From an uncultured Eubacterium sp. (GTDB taxonomy: Bacteria; Bacillota; Clostridia; Lachnospirales; Lachnospiraceae), in the NCBI GenBank assembly GCA_948579355.1, contig CAPAOV010000002.1, positions 111,728 through 175,727 of the forward strand: 64,000 bases of DNA. Direction: 5' to 3'. Shown here in pieces: positions 25,347 through 34,822 of the stretch. A model generated the notes under the pieces. The model had not been told where the DNA came from and searched no databases. It worked only from the letters and a program-made list of their open reading frames with translations. The position numbers and the translations under genes were made by a program. The number at the start of each line of letters is the position of its first letter. Position 1 is the first letter of the stretch.

Positions 25347-26214
25347 ATTTCTTTATATCCTCAATTTCCGAATTATCCTTTAACTGTGTAATCACCAGTA
25401 CATTTTCCAACTGGTCAAAATTGACGGTCGGCGTCAGATGGGCCGTTTTCGACTGCATCGCCTCGTCGCTCACAATATCCTTTACATATCCGACCGACAA
25501 TCCCTGTAAAAATTTGTCGCTGACATGGGAAGTTACGACTTCATCCCCGTCTTTTATTTTGGCCGAATTGGAAATCATCTCGACATCAATATAGCCATGA
25601 TAAATGCTCTCCATGTTTCCTTTTACCATACAAGTCTCGCCGGAAGCCTCAAACATGGAACTAACATTGCTCTTATCGTCAATAATCGCCCGAACTTTTG
25701 CATAAGAAGTGCCAACTTCCGAGACAATCCCCACCAGACCATTTCCAGAAATGACGTTCATATCTACCTGTATGCCGTCTTTTTTCCCCTTATCAATCGT
25801 AAATACATGAAACCAGTTATTGCCGTCGCGGCTAATTACACGAGCGGCTAGTTTCGGATAATCGGGATATTTCTTATCCAGTTTATAGAGGTTGCGGTAA
25901 TTTTCTAATTCTTTGTTTTCACGGGCCAAAATCTTATTATCATAACTTAACTCGCTAATTCGCTGTTGAAGCTGTTCATTCTTTTCCAACAGGCTCTTTT
26001 TGCTGTGGAGCAAATCCTTCTTACCCGAAATATAGCGCCCCACTGTATTAATCCCTTTCTGCATCGGAGTGACGGCATCGCCAAGCGCTGTCTTTATTGT
26101 GGAAAAATGATTCGTAAATTTAAACGATAATAAAACCAAAATCACACATAACACCGACAGACAACAGTATAGTATCTTGGGATGTATCCAGTTTTTTTTC
26201 CTACGTCTTTTCAT
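25339..26214 (-). CDS. mreC: Rod shape-determining protein MreC
   Basis: A 291 aa protein with a basic N-terminus (MKRRRKKNWIHPK), one membrane segment (about 14-31), a coiled-coil (about 65-110), and the extracellular beta-barrels (AARVISRDGNNWFHVFTIDKGKKDGIQVDMNVISGNGLVGIV, then VRAIIDDKSNVSSM). It links cytoplasmic MreB to RodA/PBP2. AGGAGG precedes the ATG. Follows mreB directly. Confidence 0.94.
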   Translation of the reverse strand: MKRRRKKNWIHPKILYCCLSVLCVILVLLSFKFTNHFSTIKTALGDAVTPMQKGINTVGRYISGKKDLLHSKKSLLEKNEQLQQRISELSYDNKILARENKELENYRNLYKLDKKYPDYPKLAARVISRDGNNWFHVFTIDKGKKDGIQVDMNVISGNGLVGIVSEVGTSYAKVRAIIDDKSNVSSMFEASGETCMVKGNMESIYHGYIDVEMISNSAKIKDGDEVVTSHVSDKFLQGLSVGYVKDIVSDEAMQSKTAHLTPTVNFDQLENVLVITQLKDNSEIEDIKKYD

Positions 26215-26234
26215 GATGACCTCCTAACACAAAA

Positions 26235-27227
26235 TCAAATGGTAAGTTTTGCTAATTGCGGGTCCTCAATAATTGCTCCCAATCCCATTACTACCGTGCT
26301 CTCCGGTTCTTCACACAAATTCACCTTTAACCCGAGTTGGTCGTATACAAAACGTCCTAAATCCTTAATCCGGCTGGAACCTCCGGTAATATATACGCCG
26401 GATTTATAAATGTCGGATGAAATTTCCGGCGGCGTCCTTTCGAGAATGATTTTGACCGAATCGACAATTCCCTGAAATAGTTCCGCAAGTGCCTCATGCA
26501 CTTCCTCACCGGAAATCGTTATCTCACTCGGCAGTCCGGTTACCAGATTACGTCCGCACACATCAATTGTCTCCGCATTGATATATGCTGCACCAATCGT
26601 CATCTTAATCTGTTCGGCCGTCTTCTCTCCGACAACAAAACTTTTATCTTTCTTTATTTTATTTATAATTGCTTCATCAAAACGATTGCCCCCAACCGGA
26701 ATCAAGCGGCTGAGCACAATCCCCCCCAGTGACAGGACGGAAATCTCTGTTGTATTGGCTCCGATATCAAGAACGAGTGTTCCTGTCGATTTCGTAATAT
26801 CCAAATTCATTCCCAACGCATCAGCTATCGGTTTTTCCACCACGTGTATTTTATGAGGTTTCAAGTTCGTATTCGTGATTAAGTCAAAGTAAGCGCGTTT
26901 TTCCACTTCCGTTATATCCGTGGGAACCGCTATATAATAATCGGCGCCCTTTAACTTGCGTTTCCCGTCCATCTCCAGAAAGAAGTAATCAATCATCGAC
27001 TGCATATTGCCGATATCTGCGATTACGCCGTTTTTTACCGGATAAGAAACCCGGATGTTGGCCGGCGCCTTTTCATACATTTCATACGCCTCATTGCCGA
27101 CGGCAAACGTGTGCGTCTTATTGTAAATGGCAATTACACTCTTTTCATGTAATATTACACCCTCACCATTTTTATAAAACTTGATTGAACTTGTACCAAA
27201 ATCAATACCTATTGCTTTTCCTGCCAT
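26235..27227 (-). CDS. mreB: Rod shape-determining actin homologue MreB
   Basis: A 330 aa actin-fold ATPase. Phosphate 1 loop IGIDFGTSSIKFY, phosphate 2 LVLDIGANTTEISVLSLGGIV, and adenosine motif GVYITGGSSRIKDL are all present. It forms membrane-bound filaments that guide lateral wall synthesis. The loop VVEKPIADALGMNL is typical. It heads mreBCD and follows radC by 21 bases, the usual Firmicutes arrangement. It could be an MreB paralogue, as only this copy is visible. Confidence 0.94.
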   Translation of the reverse strand: MAGKAIGIDFGTSSIKFYKNGEGVILHEKSVIAIYNKTHTFAVGNEAYEMYEKAPANIRVSYPVKNGVIADIGNMQSMIDYFFLEMDGKRKLKGADYYIAVPTDITEVEKRAYFDLITNTNLKPHKIHVVEKPIADALGMNLDITKSTGTLVLDIGANTTEISVLSLGGIVLSRLIPVGGNRFDEAIINKIKKDKSFVVGEKTAEQIKMTIGAAYINAETIDVCGRNLVTGLPSEITISGEEVHEALAELFQGIVDSVKIILERTPPEISSDIYKSGVYITGGSSRIKDLGRFVYDQLGLKVNLCEEPESTVVMGLGAIIEDPQLAKLTI

Positions 27228-27248
27228 ATCACTCTTCCTCTCGAATTC

Positions 27249-27947
27249 TTATATAATTCCTCTCTCTTTTAAACTAACATATCGGTTATCGCCGATGATA
27301 ATATGGTCCGTCAACGGAATGCCTATCTCATCGGAAGCGGTTACCAATCGTTTTGTAACATCAATATCTTCCCGGCTCGGCATGGGATTGCCGGTAGGAT
27401 GATTATGCAGTACGACATACTGCGCTGCGTCATGGAGCAGGGCAAGCCGCAATAACTCCCTTGGCTGTACCATAGACGATTGAATACTCCCTTTAAAAAC
27501 TACCTGATGATAGAGAAGTCTTCCGCCGGTATCCATATACACGGCTACCAGTTGTTCCGTCTCCCAATTGCGCATATACTCCATAAAATAAGCCGCCAAT
27601 TGTTGCGGGCGGCAAAAATGGGGAGCTTCACTCTTACATTCCCCTGCTAATCGTTTCGACAACTCCACCGCACACAAAATCTGAATTGCTTTTATCCGGC
27701 CGATACCTGAAATTTTCATCAAATCCCGTTGTGTCAGATGATGTAATCCCAGAAGTCCTTTGTAAGAGGGATGCAGTTGCAAAACTTCCATCGCCAGCGA
27801 CAGGCATGTCCTCTCTCTTGTCCCTGATTTAATCAATACAGCAATTAGTTCTGCATTCGACAGTCTCTCTGCTCCCAATCTCTCACATTTTTCATAAGGC
27901 CGCTCTGAATTTGGCAATTCTTTCATTGTAAAATTATCTTTTTTCAT
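27249..27947 (-). CDS. radC: RadC family JAB-domain protein
   Basis: A 232 aa protein: an N-terminal helix-hairpin-helix-like part (LTQRDLMKISGIGRIKAIQILCAVEL) and a C-terminal MPN/JAB metalloprotease-like domain with the zinc motif VVLHNHPTGNPMPSREDIDVTKRL (Thr in place of the commoner Ser of HNHPSG). Historic name DNA repair protein RadC; a repair function is not established. It is the first gene of the mre cluster. About 110 bases upstream contain AT-rich promoter-like sequence but no unambiguous -35/-10 pair. Confidence 0.92.
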   Translation of the reverse strand: MKKDNFTMKELPNSERPYEKCERLGAERLSNAELIAVLIKSGTRERTCLSLAMEVLQLHPSYKGLLGLHHLTQRDLMKISGIGRIKAIQILCAVELSKRLAGECKSEAPHFCRPQQLAAYFMEYMRNWETEQLVAVYMDTGGRLLYHQVVFKGSIQSSMVQPRELLRLALLHDAAQYVVLHNHPTGNPMPSREDIDVTKRLVTASDEIGIPLTDHIIIGDNRYVSLKERGII

Positions 27948-28056
27948 TTAGGCTCTTGCGAAACCCAAATTTTACCTAAACAAAGTTATTTTACCATATT
28001 GCGATGAAAAAGTATACCTTATAACTAATTTTTTGTGTGAAATTTCTTTGTCTTTT

Positions 28057-29355
28057 TTACGATTTATGCGGTAATTCGACAAATCCACTATCGAGCATAT
28101 TCTGCAATGTCTTTATCATACCCAATTTACCATGAGGCCATGTAATACCTCCCTGAAAATAAACGCTGTAAGGAGGCTCAATCGGTGCATCCGCACTTAA
28201 TTCAATGGATGCTCCCTGATTAAAAGCGCCTGCCGCCATAATAACATCACTGTGATATCCCGGCATAGCATACGGCTCAGGCATAACATAAGAATCAACC
28301 GGAGCCGCCTGCTGAATCCCCTGACAAAAAGCAATCACTCGTTCCGGATTCCCAAAAGCAATTGCCTGAATAATGTCGTTTCTTTCCTCCCTGCCGGACG
28401 GACTTGCAGTAAATCCCAGCTTTTCATACAAATTGGCAGCAAAAATTGCTGATTTTAACGCACTTGCCACTACTGTCGGCGCCAAAAACAGTCCCTGATA
28501 AAACGACGGATTCACTTGCAGGGAAGCTCCCACCTCTTTGCCTAACCCCGGCGCAGTCAATCGACAGGCAGCCAGTTCCACCAACTCTTTTTTGCCAACG
28601 ATATATCCCCCGAGAGGAGCTAATCCGCCTCCGGGATTTTTAATCAGCGAGCCGACACATAAATCTGCGCCCACTTCGGATGGCTCTATGACATCTACAA
28701 ACTCCCCGTAACAATTATCTACCATGCAAATGACATCCGGTTTGATTTTCTTAATAAAAGATATCAGCTCACCTATCTGCCGGACGGAAAACGTTTTTCT
28801 CATAGCATAGCCTTTGGAACGCTGTATCGTAACTAATCTCGTTTTTTCATGAAGCGCCTTGCGAATTCCCTCGTAATCAAATTCACTGTCTCCTACCAAA
28901 TCAACCTGCCGGTACGATATATCAAATTCACGCAAAGAACCCTTTGTTTTGGTTCCATCTATTCCGATAATTCCCTCCAGCGTATCGTATGGTTTTCCTA
29001 CCGGCGACAACAGCTCGTCGCCCGGCCGCAGAATGGCGGATAGGGCAATCGTGAGGGCGTGTGTACCGCAAGTAATCTGCGAGCGCACCAGTGCGTCCTC
29101 CGTATGAAAAATATCTGCATAGACGGATTCCAATGTATCCCTGCCGATGTCGTTATATCCATATCCGGTAGAGCCCCATAAATGACTTTCACTGACCCTG
29201 TTTTTCTGCATCGCATGAATGACTTTCAGTTGATTATATTCGGCCGTCGAATCAATCGCCGCAAAGCGGTTTTCTATTTCTGCCAGCACCTCGTTGGAAA
29301 AGGCGAGCACTTCTTTGCTGATACCGAATTTTTCGTACATATTTTCCATTGTCAT
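28057..29355 (-). CDS. Methionine gamma-lyase family / YnbB-like PLP protein (aluminium resistance family)
   Basis: A 432 aa fold-I PLP enzyme of the Alum_res (PF06838) family. The conserved parts are YEKFGISKEVL, HLWGSTGYGYNDIGRDTLE, QITCGTHALTIALSAILRPGDEL, VCMVDNCYGEF, and the lysine-bearing GSLIKNPGGGLAPLGGYI. Family members are annotated as methionine gamma-lyase-like or aluminium resistance proteins; the true substrate is not known. Start and miaA stop overlap as ATGA, so it is coupled to miaA; B. subtilis ynbB also neighbours miaA. Confidence 0.88.
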   Translation of the reverse strand: MTMENMYEKFGISKEVLAFSNEVLAEIENRFAAIDSTAEYNQLKVIHAMQKNRVSESHLWGSTGYGYNDIGRDTLESVYADIFHTEDALVRSQITCGTHALTIALSAILRPGDELLSPVGKPYDTLEGIIGIDGTKTKGSLREFDISYRQVDLVGDSEFDYEGIRKALHEKTRLVTIQRSKGYAMRKTFSVRQIGELISFIKKIKPDVICMVDNCYGEFVDVIEPSEVGADLCVGSLIKNPGGGLAPLGGYIVGKKELVELAACRLTAPGLGKEVGASLQVNPSFYQGLFLAPTVVASALKSAIFAANLYEKLGFTASPSGREERNDIIQAIAFGNPERVIAFCQGIQQAAPVDSYVMPEPYAMPGYHSDVIMAAGAFNQGASIELSADAPIEPPYSVYFQGGITWPHGKLGMIKTLQNMLDSGFVELPHKS

Positions 29356-30299
29356 CGTATGACACCTCTTTCTCCTGCTAACTGCATAATCGCTTCCACA
29401 AGCCGGCTAACGGAAGCGTAAGTTCCCTTATCCAGTATGGTCACATCGCGCTCCCTGCGAAACCATGTCATCTGCCGCTTGGCAAAATGCCTTGTATCCC
29501 GCTTCAGACGGTATACGGCTTCCTCCAGACTGCACTGATTCTCCAGATACGGAACTAATTCCTTATACCCCAACCCCTGCATGGATACTAAATCTTTATG
29601 AAATCCCTGCCGCAAAAGAGAGCTGACTTCGTCCACGAGCCCCTCTTCTATCATCGCGTCTACCCGCCGGTTAATTTTTTCATAGAGCTCCGCCCTCTCC
29701 AGCGACAGGACGATATACAAAAACCGATACGGTGATTCTTTCTGTCTCTCCGTATCGTTGTGTACAGAAAATTTTTCACCGGTAAAATGATAATATTCTA
29801 ATGCGCGTATGACACGTTTTACATTGTTCGGATGTATGGCTTCCGCCGATTCGGCGTCGACTTTCCGCAAACAGTCATGAAGAGCATTGACGCCGTGTTC
29901 TTTCGCAAAAGCGGACATCTCCTCCCGATAGCCATCCTGCTTTTGATTCTCCGTAAAACAGATATCATACAGGACGGATTGAATATAAAATCCCGTCCCC
30001 CCCACAAGTATTGGAACCTTCCCCTTGGCATAAATATCTTTCATATATGTCTTCGCGCGTTTCTGAAAAATCATTACGTTAAATTCCTCGTCCGGTTCAA
30101 ACTCATCTACCAGATAATGAGGAATCCCCTGTTTTTGTTCCTCTCTTATCTTTGCCGTTCCGATATCCATTCCCCGATATACCTGCATCGAATCGGCGGA
30201 TATAATTTCCCCGCCAACTGCTTTTGCCAGTTGTATCGAAGTTTCTGTCTTCCCCACAGCAGTAGGGCCGGTCAAAATGATTAACGGTTTCTTTTCCAT
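29352..30299 (-). CDS. miaA: tRNA dimethylallyltransferase
   Basis: Adds a dimethylallyl group to A37 of tRNAs reading UNN codons. At 315 aa it has the P-loop LTGPTAVGKTETSIQLA, ISADSMQVYRGMDIGTAK, PHYLVDEFEPDEEFNV, VGGTGFYIQSV and the C-terminal RDTRHFAKRQMTWFRRE. It follows mutL by about 12 bases in the mutSL-miaA order that is common in bacteria. No hfq gene follows; the YnbB-like gene does. Confidence 0.95.
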   Translation of the reverse strand: MEKKPLIILTGPTAVGKTETSIQLAKAVGGEIISADSMQVYRGMDIGTAKIREEQKQGIPHYLVDEFEPDEEFNVMIFQKRAKTYMKDIYAKGKVPILVGGTGFYIQSVLYDICFTENQKQDGYREEMSAFAKEHGVNALHDCLRKVDAESAEAIHPNNVKRVIRALEYYHFTGEKFSVHNDTERQKESPYRFLYIVLSLERAELYEKINRRVDAMIEEGLVDEVSSLLRQGFHKDLVSMQGLGYKELVPYLENQCSLEEAVYRLKRDTRHFAKRQMTWFRRERDVTILDKGTYASVSRLVEAIMQLAGERGVIR

Positions 30300-30312
30300 C
30301 GCAATACTCCTG

Positions 30313-32130
30313 TTACACTATTCTCTTAAATTTCTTTTCTAATTCATGCTTACTCATGGTAATCGTCGTCGGTCTGCCATGAGGACAATGATACGGCTGC
30401 TCCATTTGCAGCATTTGCGTTATCAGTTCTTTTGCCTCCGCAAAGGAAAGTAACTGCTTTCCCTTGACCGCAGCTTTACAAGCTATTGTCGCACAATGGG
30501 AAAGAACAAGTTCCGGTTCAGATATGCTGTTTTTTTCCATCATTCCGTCAATCATTTCCAAAAATAAATCTTTGGAGGCAAGCGAGAGAAAATCGGCCGG
30601 AACACCGGTAATAAGATATTCCTTATCCCCAAACTCCTCAAAGCGAAAACCGATTTTTTCGAATATCTGCTGATTCTCCTGTAAAACCCCCATTTCCCTT
30701 CCGGATAGGGAAACTACAATCGGAGCGGCCAATTCCTGCGTCATGCCTTGCTTTTCGTGGAGCTGCGCCATCAGTTTCTCATATAAAACTTTCTCGTGAG
30801 CCGCATGCTGGTCTATCATCAAAAGTTCCTCTTCGTATTCAATGAGCCAGTATGTTCCAAAAACCTGACCTATCATCCGAAACTGCGGGGCATCCGGCAC
30901 GACCCCTTCTTCTTTCGAAAAATCCATCTGTTGAAAACTTTCGCGGACAAAGGAAGCCTTTGACGCTGCGGAAAAAGGCGCTTCCCGCTGCTCCGGAGAA
31001 GGGATTGCCGTTTCCTGCCCAACCGCCTGCTTCGCCGCTCTCTCCTGTTCCTGCCGTTCCTTTTCAAATGGCTCTGGATGCCGCTCCTCCCTCTCTGGCA
31101 CATGGGCCGACCCCTTTTTCTCCGAAAGGCTCACTTCCGGTATGAGATTATTTTCTTTCAGCGCACGGTAGAGAGTATCATAAAATAACTGATAGACTTC
31201 TCTCTGATTCGTAAAACGCACTTCCATTTTCGTCGGGTGGACGTTCACATCAATGACGGCGCTGTCAATGGACAACAGGAGGACAACAAACGGATAGCGG
31301 TGGCTCATCAGAAACTCTTTATAGGCTTCTTCCACAGCGCTGGCAATGACCGGACTCTTAATATACCGCCCATTGACGAAATAATTCATCATCAGCCGGT
31401 TTCCTCTGGACAAAACCGGTTTTCCGATAAACCCCGTCAATTTCATTCCATCTGCCTCTGCGCTTATAGGAATAATATTTTTTGTGACGTCCGCACCATA
31501 TATATAGTAAATATTTGTCCTCACCTGTCCGTCTCCGGACGTCTGCAGCTTATTTCTGCCATCGGCAATATAAGTAAAGCGGATATCTGCATGCGCCAGT
31601 GAATACCGCTGAACCAATTCATGGATATAATTTCCCTCCGTCGTCGCCGATTTTAAAAATTTCTTTCTGGCAGGCGTATTATAGAACAGATTCCTGACGA
31701 TAAATGTCGTTCCCGTCGGACATCCGACTTCTTCAAAAGCAACTTCTTCTCCTCCCTGCATCTCATAACGCGAGCCGGCCAGCGAGTCGCTCTCTTTCGT
31801 AATCAGCTCCACTTGCGCAACCGCGGCAATACTTGATAATGCCTCGCCGCGAAATCCCAAACTGCTCACGGCAAACAAATCTTCCATCGTCCGTATTTTG
31901 CTCGTCGCATGACGAAGAAAGGCCGTTCGTATTTCTTCTCTGCCAATCCCCGAACCATTGTCCGTCACACGGATAAAAGAAATGCCGCCCTCTTTAATTT
32001 CTACCGTAATTGCCGTTGCACCTGCATCTAAGGCATTCTCAACCAATTCTTTCACAACTGCCATCGGGCGCTCAATCACCTCGCCGGCAGCAATCTGATT
32101 TATTGTACTCTGGTCTAATACTCGTATCAT
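30313..32130 (-). CDS. mutL: DNA mismatch repair protein MutL
   Basis: At 605 aa it has the N-terminal GHKL ATPase (ELVENALDAGATAITVEI, RVTDNGSGI, GFRGEALSSIAAV) and the C-terminal domain with the metal-binding endonuclease motif DQHAAHEKVLYE and CPHGRPTTI. It is therefore the nicking type found in bacteria without MutH. A Glu/Gln-rich linker lies around 345-400. It starts 9 bases after the mutS stop. Confidence 0.96.
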   Translation of the reverse strand: MIRVLDQSTINQIAAGEVIERPMAVVKELVENALDAGATAITVEIKEGGISFIRVTDNGSGIGREEIRTAFLRHATSKIRTMEDLFAVSSLGFRGEALSSIAAVAQVELITKESDSLAGSRYEMQGGEEVAFEEVGCPTGTTFIVRNLFYNTPARKKFLKSATTEGNYIHELVQRYSLAHADIRFTYIADGRNKLQTSGDGQVRTNIYYIYGADVTKNIIPISAEADGMKLTGFIGKPVLSRGNRLMMNYFVNGRYIKSPVIASAVEEAYKEFLMSHRYPFVVLLLSIDSAVIDVNVHPTKMEVRFTNQREVYQLFYDTLYRALKENNLIPEVSLSEKKGSAHVPEREERHPEPFEKERQEQERAAKQAVGQETAIPSPEQREAPFSAASKASFVRESFQQMDFSKEEGVVPDAPQFRMIGQVFGTYWLIEYEEELLMIDQHAAHEKVLYEKLMAQLHEKQGMTQELAAPIVVSLSGREMGVLQENQQIFEKIGFRFEEFGDKEYLITGVPADFLSLASKDLFLEMIDGMMEKNSISEPELVLSHCATIACKAAVKGKQLLSFAEAKELITQMLQMEQPYHCPHGRPTTITMSKHELEKKFKRIV

Positions 32131-32139
32131 AGATAGCCA

Positions 32140-34767
32140 CTACCATCTTTCTTTTAACTGCTCCTGCCACTTATACACCAGATTCAAAGCATCAATCGGT
32201 GTTACATTGGCCAAATTAATGTCTCGAAGTTCAAACAAAATATCGTCGGTCTGATTGCCTCCCATCGCATCAAAAATCGACAACTGCGTCATCGCTGTTG
32301 CCTCCGTCGTTTTATCGGCAGGCAGTACCGCGCTGTTTCCTCCATCTTTCGTCTCCATATGGTCGGCAATCGCCCGGGCGCGCACCAATACCTCATCCGG
32401 CACGCCGGCCAATCGGGCAACCTGTATTCCATAACTTTTATCCGCGCCGCCTTTGACAATCTTTCTCAGGAATACGATATCTTCTCCGTCTTCCTTAACC
32501 GCAATGCAGTAGTTCTGAACACCGTCCAGTTTGCCCTCCAATTCCGTCAATTCATGGTAATGGGTGGCAAACAAAGTTTTGGCTCCGATTTTTTTCTTGT
32601 CTACAATATGCTCAACCACTGACCATGCAATGCTCAAGCCATCAAAAGTACTTGTCCCCCGCCCGATTTCATCCAAAATAATTAGGCTGTCCTTTGTCGC
32701 GTTGTGCAAAATAGTTGCCACTTCCGTCATCTCTACCATGAAAGTGCTCTGCCCACTGGCCAAATCATCCGACGCCCCCACACGGGTAAAAATGCGGTCT
32801 GTCAATGATAAATCGGCGCTTTCAGCCGGAACAAAACTGCCTATCTGCGCCAGTAAGACAATCAATGCGGTCTGCCGCATATAAGTAGATTTCCCCGCCA
32901 TATTGGGACCGGTTATAATGACGACGCGGTGCGTATCATCATCCAGAAAAGTGTCATTGGCAATGAACATATTGTGCTCCATCATCTTCTCAATGACAGG
33001 GTGCCTGCCATCCTTGATAGATATTATTCCCCTATGGTTAATCTGTGGACGGACGTAATGATTGCGCTCTGCCACATAGGCTAAAGATGCCAGCATATCT
33101 ATCATGGCAATGACGGATGCCGATTTCTGTATCCGGTCCATCTGCTCAAAAATGGTATTTCTCAATTCGCAAAAGACGGCATATTCCAAACTATACAAAC
33201 GGTCTTCCGCACCTAAAATCGTATCTTCCATCTCTTTTAACTCGGGTGTTGTATAACGCTCCGCATTGGTTAAGGTTTGCTTTCTCAGCCAATTTTCCGG
33301 AACGAGATGAACAAAAGATTTTGTCACTTCCAGATAATATCCAAATACTTTGTTGTATTTAATTCTCAGATTTTTAATTCCGGTCTTTTCTTTTTCCCTC
33401 TTTTCCAGTTCTGCCAGCCAGTCTTTGCCTTCTGTTTTGGCCTTGCGCAGACGGTCAATCTCTTCGTGATAACCGTTCTTAAAAATCCCGCCCTCGCGCA
33501 AGGCAATCGGCGGTTCTTCTTCTATCGCATCGTGAATCATCTGATATACGTCTTCCAAAGCATCCAGATTGTGATATAATTCCTGAAATAACTCCGCTTT
33601 AAAATTCCCACACAAAAAACGAATATGGGGAAGCATTTCCAACGAGGATTCTAACGCAATCATATCTCTCGGATTTACTGTCTTATAACTGATTTTACTG
33701 AGTAACCGCTCCAAATCATAAATGGGATTCAAATATTCCCGCAGTTCTTCCCTTGTCACGGCGTTTTCATTTAACTCTTCAATCGCGTCGTACCGTGCCG
33801 TTATCTGCTGTTCGTCAATCAACGGCTGTTCAAGACAGGAACGCAGCTTTCTGGCTCCCATCGCCGTTTTTGTCTTGTCAAGAACCCATAAAAGAGAACC
33901 TCTTTTTTGTTTTTCCCGCAACGTTTCCACCAGTTCCAGATTACGCCTTGTATTCCGGTCTAACAACATATACCTGCCCGTATGATACGGCAGCAGATGG
34001 GAAATATGCGCGAGCGAGCATTTTTGTGTTTCCTCCAGATATTGCATGACGCATCCTGCGGCCGTCACTCCCAGAGGATATTCTTCCAGTCCCATTCCCT
34101 CCAATGTTTTTACATGAAAATGACGGCATAGGGCGCGCCTGCCCTCTTCTTCATCAAAATAACGCGGCTCCAGTGCGGAAATAACGATGCCGAGACGCTC
34201 GCTTAAATCCGTCAAATCCGCTCCGCTTATGTAAAAGGTGTCGTTACAGATAATTTCTGCCGGCATATATTTATTGATTTCATCCAACAGCTTTCCGAGC
34301 GTATCTACTTCCGTCAATAAATATTCTCCCGTTGTAACATCTACGACCGAAATACCAAAACTCTGATTTATGGCGACAATTCCCATCAGATAATTATTTC
34401 TCGTCTCGTCGAGCGAAGATGTAAAACAGTTTGTTCCGGGGGTGACAATCTGCGTCACTTCCCGCTTTACAAGCCCCTTTGCCTGCTTCGGGTCTTCGAC
34501 CTGTTCGCAAATGGCAACTTTATATCCCTTTTCCACTAAGCGGTTAATATATCCCTCCGCAGAATGAAACGGGACACCACACATGGGTGCCCGTTCTTTC
34601 AGACCGCAGCTTTTACCGGTCAGAGTGATATCGAGTTCTTTGGTGACGCAAAGCGCATCATCAAAAAACATCTCATAAAAATCACCCAGACGGTAAAATA
34701 ATATACAGTCTTTGTATTGTTCTTTCGTTTCCATGTATTGTTTCATCATGGGTGTTAGTTGTTCCAT
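32140..34767 (-). CDS. mutS: DNA mismatch repair protein MutS
   Basis: At 875 aa from the ATG at 34767, with AAAGAGG as ribosome binding site, it starts MEQLTPMMKQYMETKEQYKD. The mismatch-reading Phe-x-Glu motif is in FYRLGDFYEMFF. Connector, lever and clamp regions follow. The ATPase has GPNMAGKSTYMRQTA and DEIGRGTSTFDGLSIAW, with a C-terminal dimerisation part. The reading frame stays open a further 360 bases upstream only because it crosses the repeat region of the SH3 gene in another frame; that Arg-rich extension is not protein-like. Confidence 0.96.
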   Translation of the reverse strand: MEQLTPMMKQYMETKEQYKDCILFYRLGDFYEMFFDDALCVTKELDITLTGKSCGLKERAPMCGVPFHSAEGYINRLVEKGYKVAICEQVEDPKQAKGLVKREVTQIVTPGTNCFTSSLDETRNNYLMGIVAINQSFGISVVDVTTGEYLLTEVDTLGKLLDEINKYMPAEIICNDTFYISGADLTDLSERLGIVISALEPRYFDEEEGRRALCRHFHVKTLEGMGLEEYPLGVTAAGCVMQYLEETQKCSLAHISHLLPYHTGRYMLLDRNTRRNLELVETLREKQKRGSLLWVLDKTKTAMGARKLRSCLEQPLIDEQQITARYDAIEELNENAVTREELREYLNPIYDLERLLSKISYKTVNPRDMIALESSLEMLPHIRFLCGNFKAELFQELYHNLDALEDVYQMIHDAIEEEPPIALREGGIFKNGYHEEIDRLRKAKTEGKDWLAELEKREKEKTGIKNLRIKYNKVFGYYLEVTKSFVHLVPENWLRKQTLTNAERYTTPELKEMEDTILGAEDRLYSLEYAVFCELRNTIFEQMDRIQKSASVIAMIDMLASLAYVAERNHYVRPQINHRGIISIKDGRHPVIEKMMEHNMFIANDTFLDDDTHRVVIITGPNMAGKSTYMRQTALIVLLAQIGSFVPAESADLSLTDRIFTRVGASDDLASGQSTFMVEMTEVATILHNATKDSLIILDEIGRGTSTFDGLSIAWSVVEHIVDKKKIGAKTLFATHYHELTELEGKLDGVQNYCIAVKEDGEDIVFLRKIVKGGADKSYGIQVARLAGVPDEVLVRARAIADHMETKDGGNSAVLPADKTTEATAMTQLSIFDAMGGNQTDDILFELRDINLANVTPIDALNLVYKWQEQLKERW

Positions 34768-34822
34768 CCGTTTGTATACCTCTTTCTGTTCTTTTAAAAC
34801 AGCCGGAAAACACAGTACTATC